A DNA stretch of 64,000 nt from positions 1 to 64,000 of the forward strand of contig JAPEVC010000069.1 of NCBI GenBank assembly GCA_027946555.1, given 5' to 3'. This document shows, piece by piece, positions 55,809 to 64,000 of the stretch. How positions within the stretch are numbered: position 1 is the first letter of the stretch; every line of letters begins with the position of its first letter. The notes beneath the pieces were generated by a model that saw only the letters and a program-made list of their open reading frames with translations, searched no databases and was not told the origin of the DNA. Made by a program: the position numbers and the translations under genes. This stretch comes from Gnomoniopsis sp. IMI 355080. Lineage: Eukaryota; Ascomycota; Sordariomycetes; Diaporthales; Gnomoniaceae.

Positions 55809-58220
55809 ATGTTCAATGTCGTCCTCGCACGGCGCCGCGCTCCTGTCACCCAACCATTTCCCGCTTCTCCACCACATACCTCACATCCACCATGCACCAT
55901 CTGCAGTGCAACAACTCCCACTTTACAACAAGACCAGCCAAATAATCACGACTCCCGCCAGCCTCAAACACCCACGACATTCCGTCGACCCCTCTGCCAC
56001 GACTGCAAGCGCTTACTTGTAATACCCGGTCCGCAACCCGCAAAGTCAAAGTCACGCGTTCCCGCCGTCAAACCATCTGCTCGCTCTTCACCGTCCACGA
56101 TCGTCCCCATCTCGACTCCTGTCCACTGCCTCGAGCGACCCCCTTCTACCACCCGCCAAGATGCTACCAACAAGATGAGGAACTTACATACCCCCCGTTC
56201 CTCAACAAAAGACCCGCCCTCCTCTGCCAACAGGATGCCCTATGACCGCTCCAATCCCATGGCCCCTTCCTCCTCGCGCTCTCAAACCCAGGCGCCCACT
56301 CTAGCAAAAAGACCGCCAGTAGTCCCAAAGTTGGCTGCAAAATCTACGCCATCACCTGCTGCCCAACGACAGACCGTTACTCTTGCTACTCCTGTTCCTC
56401 GAAGGGCTGCCGTTCGTTCTGAATCGACCCTCAGCGGCCAGGGGTCCTCGGGTAGCCTCAATGCTAGTTACGCTTCACCCGTCTCGAAGCTCGTCCAAAG
56501 CAATGCTACCCCACGGTCAGGGTCCCGTCAGAGTCGTCTCTCGAGTACAAACACCTCGCCTAACCCTGCCGATTCAGCAGCTGATAATTGGGACACTCGC
56601 TCGGGTTTGGGCATATCAGCCGGCGCTCCAGAACCCCCACGAAGTGTACCCAACGCCGGCAGTCGCGATTCCAAATTCTTCTACGCCAGTGATGCCTCCA
56701 AAGGTGTTCAATCGCAAGCCCCTTCTAGGGCTCCAACCTCCCAGCCGAGAGGTCCAACTTTCTTTTACGCCAATGGAAACAACCTTCCTCCACAAACGTC
56801 GAGTCCGAATATGGTCTCCTCACCTCTCCTCTCCCCGGCTCTGGCAGCATCGCCTCCGGATCCCATGGCCAGCAAATTCATGTATGCCAATGGCACCCCA
56901 GACTTGAAGCCCAGCCTCATGAACTCGAGTACTGGCTCTGTGGTTTCCTCCAGCTCCAGAACAGCACCATCGGCTAGAGCAGGAAATGGTCCTCAGCTGG
57001 CTCCACAAAGAGAACCCTCACCACCTAAATCGGTTTCTCAACCTCATCTACCTACCCCAAGTGCACCCGGGCCTTCCATAGCGGAGCGGCGTAGTGTGTT
57101 CGCATCCACGCCTCAGTTGGGCCAAAATAGCCCGAATCTCAGGCGGATCAGCGCCGACGCCCCCCCAAGGAAATCATCCGGGCACTCGCGCTCAGGGAGC
57201 CTAGTAGCAGAACCCCCGTCAGTCACTAGAATCCTAGCCTCCAGTCCACCAAATGTCTCGCCCTTGCCATCGCCTCTCGCTTTTACCAACCCCGGCCTAT
57301 CCATGGCATCCGTCTTGGAAGCCGCAGAGGCCCTCGATGACCATGATGAAACCTCGAGTATCGTCTCTTCGGTGACTAGCCCGAAGTCCACTGCTGGTAG
57401 CGGGAGTGGGAGCGGAAGTGGCAACGCGGACCCGCTTACCGAGCTCGTCGCTAATGCTCGTCGCGAACGCAAGGTACAGGACCTTCAGATTACCAACGCC
57501 TCACTCGAGGCCATCAACCGCACACTCGAGCGCCAGTTGCGCAAGCAGACAAACGAGCTTCGGCGGTTCAAGCGCTTGTCGCGTGCAGGCCGCCTCGCTG
57601 GGTCGCGCGTGGTGTCTGACGCTACCACTGCAAGCGAAACTGCCGAGGGCCCGCTCAACCAGCTGAATCTGTCGGATCTGAGCGAGGAGGACTCGGAACT
57701 AGACCCCCTGGATGAGGATCTCGAGTCCGAGCTGTCAGAGTCTGACTCCACAGGCTCGGCGGGAGCGAGCCCTATCACCATGTCCTCGCGCGACGTGCGC
57801 CACCGGCGGCAAGATGAAAAGCGGTTGCAGGTGGATCTCTCGAAACACCGACAGCTGCTCGTGGACAGTCAGCGCATGAATCAGAGTATCAAGCGGTGTC
57901 TGGGCTGGACGGAGGAGCTAATCAGTGAAGGGAGGAGGGCGCTAGCTTATCAGGTGCGGGTGAGCGAGGTTGATGTCAGTGGCCGCGGAGCAGAGGAGGA
58001 AAAGCCGTATATCTACGACGGAGCCGCGCTGTGGGAACATCACGGGAGCGAGTTGGATGAGGGAGAGCTGACAACTTCCGAGGATGGCGATGCGAATGGT
58101 GATGCGGACGACACTATGAAATTGAGAATAGAGCGTCTAAGGCCGTCGAACGAAATGGACGGGCCCAAGAATGCCCAGGACAGAGACAGCGGCATTGTGT
58201 TGGCGGGCGAGGCTGCCTAG
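55809..58220 (+). CDS. low-complexity coiled-coil protein with FFYA repeats and N-terminal Cys pairs
   Basis: Single exon, 803 residues, not recognised as a named family. Two Cys pairs near the N-terminus, C29-x2-C32 and C63-x2-C66, have the layout of a four-Cys zinc site. Residues 80-530 are Ser/Pro/Thr/Ala-rich and contain three copies of a short aromatic unit: SKFFYASDA, TFFYANGN and SKFMYANGT. A coiled coil spans about 543-592 (heptad-like LTELVANARRE..LEAINRTLERQLRKQ), followed by a basic patch, an acidic Ser-rich segment and a second short helical region. Such a composition suggests a scaffold or cytoskeleton/polarity-associated protein, but that is a guess. The ATG at 55809 has a fair context; if it started at a later Met the Cys pairs would be lost. 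Confidence 0.8.
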   Translation: MFNVVLARRRAPVTQPFPASPPHTSHPPCTICSATTPTLQQDQPNNHDSRQPQTPTTFRRPLCHDCKRLLVIPGPQPAKSKSRVPAVKPSARSSPSTIVPISTPVHCLERPPSTTRQDATNKMRNLHTPRSSTKDPPSSANRMPYDRSNPMAPSSSRSQTQAPTLAKRPPVVPKLAAKSTPSPAAQRQTVTLATPVPRRAAVRSESTLSGQGSSGSLNASYASPVSKLVQSNATPRSGSRQSRLSSTNTSPNPADSAADNWDTRSGLGISAGAPEPPRSVPNAGSRDSKFFYASDASKGVQSQAPSRAPTSQPRGPTFFYANGNNLPPQTSSPNMVSSPLLSPALAASPPDPMASKFMYANGTPDLKPSLMNSSTGSVVSSSSRTAPSARAGNGPQLAPQREPSPPKSVSQPHLPTPSAPGPSIAERRSVFASTPQLGQNSPNLRRISADAPPRKSSGHSRSGSLVAEPPSVTRILASSPPNVSPLPSPLAFTNPGLSMASVLEAAEALDDHDETSSIVSSVTSPKSTAGSGSGSGSGNADPLTELVANARRERKVQDLQITNASLEAINRTLERQLRKQTNELRRFKRLSRAGRLAGSRVVSDATTASETAEGPLNQLNLSDLSEEDSELDPLDEDLESELSESDSTGSAGASPITMSSRDVRHRRQDEKRLQVDLSKHRQLLVDSQRMNQSIKRCLGWTEELISEGRRALAYQVRVSEVDVSGRGAEEEKPYIYDGAALWEHHGSELDEGELTTSEDGDANGDADDTMKLRIERLRPSNEMDGPKNAQDRDSGIVLAGEAA

Positions 58221-60505
58221 CATTGCCATCCAAAACGAAGTTGGAAGGACACCATGTGTGAGAAAATACGACAGACTTCATCAACTTCGCCGGTTGCGAC
58301 AAAACTCACCACTCACGGCACGCGCCATTTCCTTGAGTCAGACGGGATGTTATTCTTTTGCTTTTTCGGCCCGGGCCAGACGGCGGGCACATAATAGGGC
58401 AACGGGAGTTGGACACATCGCATCTGGCGTTTTTCGTTTGCTGATTGGGAAAGATGGAAAGGATGGGGACAAATCCCGGCTGGGCTTGGGGTTTTTCCTT
58501 CTATTGTTTTTTTTTTAACCGAAGCTTGCTTTACAGCAACTTTTCCTTCTTGTATTGGGTTGGATTGGAAACCAAACTCTGCTGCTACAAACTAACCATT
58601 TCCTTTGTTCTCCGTGCTACACACCCTGTACCATCACAGATACCCTACGCGCATGGGGGGTGTTTGGTCCTTTTCTTTGATACCCCCACTATGGATCGAT
58701 TGAGACTATCAAGAGAAGAGGAGGAATAAGAGGTACGGTAGAGTGGGGTAGATGAGACGGACGGAAGGCAGCGAATGAAAGAATAAGTCCAGGATTAAAG
58801 AAATACCTCGGGGAATTTCAGATTGGGCCGGACTGAGGGAAGGCCTGGGCTGTGTATCTGTATCTAACGGACTATATATATATACTAGGAAAGATGGGGA
58901 TTTACCAACGCGAATACATCCGTTTTACAACCTTGGCTTGTCATCCGGTGCTTGTCTGGTTCTTTGAGATATGGGAGGTAAGAAAATGTGTGTAATGAAC
59001 GAATTTCTGGCTGAGCGATATATTAGAGCTACTTGCCGGTAATCTCGTCCATTTTCCTCTCTTTCCGCGACCTAGTAGTCGCGTCGACCATCCTCTGATC
59101 ACCTCCCAGGAGATCGATAGCTGTTGTTAGACGATTATTGCTTCCAGGCACTGACGGGACGGATCAGTTCTCGTTTACCTCGGCAGCTCCGATGTGCCAA
59201 TCCGTATCAAGCCTATAAAGTCGCGATACAATGTGCTCGTCTCGCAAGAGCCTGCTCAACCCAAAGTAGAGTATCTATCAGATACCATTTATGAATTTTT
59301 TGGCCAGTAGTAGCACATATTTTGACCATGTGTACTTTATGAAATCTTGAATCCAACAGGTACTAATCCTAGATGTCAGGAGCAGAGTCACCGATTGAGG
59401 TCCACTAGGTGTGCGCAAGTGCGTATACGGTATGCCACCGTATCTACTTGTACTTATACTACATGAAACTTCGGAATACATTCTGCACGGGGTCTTTCTC
59501 GCTCGGCTTGGTACTAATGATGAAGCAGCGGAATAGCCGTATTCTGGCTAGTTGGGCACAATTATAATTGCTAGTCAGCCTTGCGCGTTTGGACGTTTTC
59601 ACCCACTCTTATACTCAGAAGGATGTTATACTACTATGAGCTTGATTCAGGGATTGAAATATTCTGAGATTGCTCTGTATGTACAAGTCAAACGATACTC
59701 ACCAAGAAGCAGCAATGCTTATAAAATGGTCAATTCATCTACCCACACAAGTACACCTGGCGCTGCACATTATAGGTCTGTTTTCTGTACCGATAAGTAC
59801 TGGATTTGTTCGCAAAATTACTGCCTCCCTAGTGCCTGAATACACTTGGAGCTTACAGGCCTAGATACATAACTGTGTAGTGTTTTCAACCTTCCTGGCG
59901 AGTTCCTCCGCATAGATCCCCTCCTGATATTGATGCAGAAGCTCCTCACGCAGAGTCCACCTACAGTCCACCTATCAGAGACAAAGGCTTGCGTTGGCTT
60001 GCTGTCCCATGGCAGACTACTGCAGTCGGATCAGGGAACTTGTGCGTCAACCAGTCCAAAAGACAGTGTCCCGGGGAAGTAGACACAGAGAAGTTACTAA
60101 AGTCATGAACGGTGGGTCCACGCATCTTCAAAACTTCTTACCACTGGTGCCCGCTCTTTGCCTCATATGCCCAATCTCACACCGGTGACTGATGTGGTTG
60201 GGCTCATGCAAGACGTCGGCGTACTTCTTCTCAGTCTTTTTGAAGCCGTCAATGTGGGTAGCGGGTTCCAGGTCTCTTGCTGTCCCACTTGACGAAATTC
60301 CGGGGGCTAATCGCCTTCCTTGCTTTCGAAGCTTAGAAAATCTCGGTCTTATCATGTTTGCCGTGCAACCGAGCAAACAATACACTCACGAACATCTTGC
60401 TATTTACGTTCTCCATCAACACTGGCCTATCTGAAGCACTCGGTCACTTCGCCTCACCTGTTTTTTCTGGGTCTCTGTCATAAATACTCTCATCATCCCA
60501 ATCTC
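58221..60505. other. long spacer, no supported gene
   Basis: 2.3 kb. A T-run is at 58506-58517 and a TA-run at about 58874-58883. Short frames between 59278 and 60434 have no recognisable features and mostly lack good ATG contexts. This gap separates the conserved core from the accessory pair at the right end. Confidence 0.45.
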
Positions 60506-61293
60506 ATGACATCCAGGCTTTCATCTCCAAGAAGACGAGGGGAAAGTGTCCTGATCGGTGGCCGGACAATTGGCAAAGGGGGAAGCAGAAGCAGCTCACA
60601 GGCTCCCCGGACTCACCGTCAGTCGGCACCATTGTTGGATTTTGTGGACAATGTGCTCAAATTCGCGAAAGTACTTTTACGACAAGAACACAACCCTTTG
60701 AAACAAGACATGTGCTTGGATCTTGATGAAAATTTGGACGAGTCACATGAGCAAGTCGTCCACTCGCCAGCGGATCATACAAATGAAGACTGGATTGCGA
60801 CCTGCGAGATGATGAAATTGGAGCTCAACAGGCTCGTCATGTGGAAGTGCGATGTTGCCCAAAGAAAATTGACACCTGCATTGAAAGAAGATAGTCCAGT
60901 CTACCCAGTCATTTGCGAGTCAATATTAGGTGTCGGTGAGACGTTCAAATCTTGTAAGCATACTGATCACCTTCAGCCTCTCAAATGACTTCAAAGTAAC
61001 TGGTCACAGTCACTAGCACCCAGTTCATTGCATCCTCAACCGACCCAAACCTTCGAGTCTTGTACAAAACGCTAGACAAGTCTATCGAACATTTCAGGTC
61101 ACAACTCAATAGCTCCGCTGTTGCGGTTGTTGTTGAACCGCCGTCAGCGAATACAAGATTACAAAAATCTGCGGTGGAGGGCATCCAGGAAGGAAGTGTT
61201 GTTAAAACGCTACGAAGTGATGTCAATCGGTTGATACACCTAGTTGATACAATGGCTGGGGTCGCGCGGACAATGAACATGACTGTGCGATAA
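60506..61293 (+). CDS. small helical protein, possible HeLo-like domain
   Basis: Exons 60506-60953 and 61010-61293 (56-nt intron, GTAAGC..ACAG) give 243 residues. The first 40 residues are basic and Ser/Arg-rich. The remainder is helical. The block MKLELNRLVMWKCDVAQ (103-119), the following CESILGVGETFK helix and the late SAVEGIQEGSVVKTLRSDV / LIHLVDTM helices have the spacing and pattern I associate with the HeLo fold (L.L...RL..W...V; then a short D/E-led helix pair), the cell-death execution domain of fungal incompatibility proteins. The first hydrophobic helix expected in HeLo is short here (LLDFVDNVLKFAKVLL). The similarity is weak and read by eye. The gene is tail to tail with a DUF7580 gene, 168 bp away, which strengthens the idea. 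It could instead be an unrelated orphan. Confidence 0.5.
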
Positions 61294-61461
61294 ACTTCGG
61301 TGGCATAATAAAACTTCGGCAAATCCTCACCGTACTTTTTGGTGCATCCGTGCTACTACTATAAGGAGTGGGAATCAGGAATTTTTGAACTTATATTGGA
61401 TCTGAAAAACTACCTATATATGGTCCGCGCAGCTGTCGAGGTCTGGGTCAAAAGTGACATG
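61294..61461. other. 168-bp tail-to-tail spacer
   Basis: Space between the converging small helical gene and the DUF7580 gene. The two 3' UTRs probably overlap. A TATATA run is at about 61414-61420. Confidence 0.4.
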
Positions 61462-63758
61462 CTAAAGTTCCCATCTATTACTGCTTTCGCTGTCAGGGCT
61501 CAGGAGATCCTCTAGTTCAGCAAGTTTAGCTACGACTTTTGCATGAAATCTTGCCTGCATGATCTGATCCCCTAGACCATTCTCGTTCCGGCTCATGTCG
61601 CGACAGGTCTGGAAAATCTCAGCATACACGTTGGACCCAGTGACCTCTCGCACTTCCTCATAGTTGGCGCAGCTTGAATCCTGTCCTACAGCAAGATATC
61701 CAAGAAGAACTCCCAGTTGAGACACGACGTGGCTCATTTTCTGGGAGCGAGGAACATGTTGCAGCACCGTGCCAGCCGACTTTGGATTCCACAGTTCGAA
61801 TCTGAGGTGTGGCTCCAGGAAGCCATCGGGCATCTCATAGATGAGTACGTTGTCCAAGTCCCATTTGCAAGATAACCAGTCCTCAGAGTGAAACTTGAGT
61901 ACTGCTTCTGAAAGCATCCTTGCAATGTGGACCATTTGCAGCGCTGCAAGCTTTTCCTCCAACAGCTTCCGCAAGGGAATCGCTTGGCCCTGTTTAACGA
62001 CATCCAGGCGCTCCTCGTCCGGATAGAACACCACGTGCTCACATATTTCTGAGTGTTTAAGCTCCATAGCAAGATCTTTTGTTCCCTGCTTGTAGTACTG
62101 AAGACAAAACCGTGCGTTCGGCTGCCCAGTTGCGTCTGAGGAGTCCTTTAGATGATGGGAAAAACTTGGCCTCGAATGTGTAGCCGGACGAGCAACCTCC
62201 TCGACTTGCTCCATATTCATTTCCTGGTCACCATGACCCTTAAGAGTAGACTGAACAACGAACCATGTTCTCAAGTCTTTATCACATTCGAACGCGAGAT
62301 TGAACTCCACCGCTGTGTCTCCGATATGGTCACAAGCCAGCTCTAAAGTTGCAGAGCTAAATAAAACCTGATGAATATGGTTCTTATTCGGGCAGACTTG
62401 GCAGAGTGCTTTACACAGCATCACAGCCACGGCTTTGGTGAGCTCTATATCCTCTGGAATTGACGTAATTCCCAGAGTGTCGTCGTACTGAAGCGGTTGG
62501 AGTCTCTGACATTGCTTTTGCAAATCTTCCATCCTTATGGTAAGAAAACCAATGATGTGCATCAGGGCCAGTCGAGGGTTGTCGGTCTTCGGCTTGGTAG
62601 TATTACTCTGCCTCCTCTTTACCACTCCACGAGGCTTAGCTGCCGGGCTTGGGACGATGTGTCGGCCGTGCTTGAAATTGCCCGGGTGATTACGAAGTCG
62701 TAACGGTAGACTCATCTCGTCCTGTTTCAAAATCAGATCGTCTGACAGCTTGTCGACATCATTTAGCAATTTGTGAATGTGGTCCAGACGGCTGCGTATG
62801 TTGTCGATGTCCGCAGGCTGAGGCAGCAAACTGGTGATGGAATCTGGAAGTGATCGTGGGGGTTTGAGAGTCCTCTCTAAGCAGGAAATGAGCTGCCCAT
62901 CCTCAACTGTTACGGAAAGCATCGCCTTCTGCGCATGCAGGTCCTTGCGCATGGCGTTAAGTTTCGGGATGCGGCTGTGTCGTCCAAATTTCTCGGGCAA
63001 GGCAACGTAAAAATCGGAGATTTCAGAGATCCTCCTCTTGATGGCATCGATATTCGCTTCCTTTTCCCGAGCCAGACTATCCAGGGTAAGGTCTGGATGA
63101 GCAGAGCTGTTGGCGCTGATCGGACTCGGTAAGCTGGGAGAATTCTGCCCGTCCGACATGTCACCGCCTGACCTTGACCTGGTTACCTTGGGAAGGAGGT
63201 TTTGTTCCGTTAAAAAAGAGCGGTTGTCGTCTGTCATCGGGAGATCGAGACTGGGTCGAGGCGAGCAATTTGAAGTTGTGCCTTGAGCTTGATGTGGTAT
63301 GTTCTGCGCAAAGTTGAACTTAGTTTATTGATAGTTAGCGAATGAGTGATCTATTTCCACGAGGCGTCTCAACAGTTCGTATTTTACAAGGCTTTTGATA
63401 TCGTGCCGAGACACTAGGAGCGTGTCTGCCTCGAAAACTATCTCCAAAGACACCTCCAGGGGAGAATCTCGGGTGACGAAGGTTTACCTACGTTGACATT
63501 AAGTCGGCCCTGCTCTACTTGCCAGTGGCCGTCTCCGACCCTGTTGTCATGAATCCGAAACATTTCTTGACTATAGGTTGCTGCAGTCTGCCGACCAACA
63601 TCGGCATTGAATTGTACAGCGCTGCCGCTCGCTTCATTTCGTGCAGCATGGCTACTGGTCATTGTGTTGGGCACAGTTCTTCCATGCCCAGGGCTCCGTG
63701 AGTCGCCAATGTGGCTGCGATGGCCATGCCTTAGATTTTTCTCAGAAGTGCTAGACAT
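61462..63758 (-). CDS. DUF7580-domain protein, candidate fungal cell-death/immunity component
   Basis: Preferred model: complement(63492-63758) and complement(61462-63303), with a 188-nt intron having a GTAGGT donor and GCGCAG acceptor, 702 residues. A conservative model starts at the ATG at 63237 (591 residues). The C-terminal half matches DUF7580: ALCQVCPNKNHIHQVLF, the W-containing FECDKDLRTWF segment, then the kinase-like helix ARMLSEAVLKFHSEDWL and the WDLDNVLIY strand. This looks like a degenerate kinase C-lobe lacking the catalytic HRD and DFG. The middle (about 115-330) has coiled, helical segments. The N-terminal exon encodes a polar region with a Gly/Asn-spaced motif at residues 71-89. 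DUF7580 proteins are, to my knowledge, associated with prion-inhibition/HeLo-type architectures. Upstream exons may lie beyond the window. Confidence 0.7.
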
Positions 63759-64000
63759 TTTGACAAGTCTCTGGAGTCGTTTTTGATACGTCCAACAACG
63801 GGGAATGAATCGTGTGGAGGATGATCAGGGCATTCGTAGAGTGGGATCAGACGGTAAAGTCACTGAGTCCAGTAGAAACAATCCATCATATCCAAAGGGG
63901 TGGAATGAATAGAATAGATAGAGCCACCTGCTTGAACCAACAGGACTGGATGCCCTGCTGGAGAATGAGGCTCTTTTCGAGCTGCTCGATGTACCTACGC
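63759..64000. other. window edge, possible upstream exon on minus strand
   Basis: On the minus strand, positions 64000-63928 are open in a frame reading RRYIEQLEKSLILQQGI and onward, ending at CAG|GTGGCT, a usable donor at 63927. This helical, Glu/Gln/Leu-rich segment could be an exon of the DUF7580 gene or of another gene beyond the window. A second frame is also open, so the call is tentative. Confidence 0.25.

Overview
The window is a piece of a filamentous ascomycete (Pezizomycotina) nuclear genome, most likely a Sordariomycete. The evidence is many short spliceosomal introns (about 50-130 nt, GT..AG with CTAAC-like branch sites), compact intergenic spacers, and a gene set that is typically fungal: squalene synthase, GPI mannosyltransferase I, a cytochrome P450, NmrA-like and DUF3445 enzymes, a proteinase-K-type protease and a DUF7580 protein. 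The class-level assignment is inference. I found 23 protein-coding genes and no convincing tRNA, rRNA, transposon or CRISPR.

Left part (1-24 kb) looks accessory, with wide spacers. A group of oxidative genes comes first: an aldehyde dehydrogenase (566-2104), a cytochrome P450 (3978-5580), an NmrA/isoflavone-reductase-like enzyme (7264-8282) and a membrane-anchored DUF3445 (haem-dependent oxidative N-demethylase-like) protein (8669-10187, minus). They could serve one small catabolic or secondary-metabolite route, but no backbone enzyme is present. Then come a polytopic membrane protein of unknown function (13188-14255), a kinase-like phosphotransferase (15358-16368, minus), a possible PD-(D/E)XK nuclease-like protein (18036-19471), a small Cys-free repeat-containing secreted protein (20971-21456) and a secreted subtilisin (22632-23997, minus). 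The spacers at 14.5-16.9 kb carry a cluster of palindromic TACCTAGGTA-type motifs.

Middle part (27-58 kb) is a dense conserved core: an F-box protein, GPI14 divergent from the translin partner TRAX, the phosducin-like protein Plp1, a Ste20/GCK kinase with a repeat-rich tail, a half-size ABC transporter, ERG9, the bifunctional UDP-rhamnose epimerase/reductase, a Caj1/Djp1-type J-protein, the DNA-repair protein Nbs1, a membrane-anchored cytochrome-b5-domain protein and a coiled-coil protein with FFYA repeats. Most are unrelated housekeeping functions.

Right end (60.5-64 kb) is the most intriguing part. A small protein with weak resemblance to the HeLo fold (60506-61293) lies tail to tail, 168 bp apart, with a DUF7580 protein (61462-63758 or beyond, minus). 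DUF7580 is, as I recall, associated with fungal cell-death/incompatibility architectures, and the N-terminal exon encodes a Gly/Asn-rich motif that could be an amyloid-type signalling motif. This is a candidate, unproven, fungal innate-immunity/allorecognition locus.
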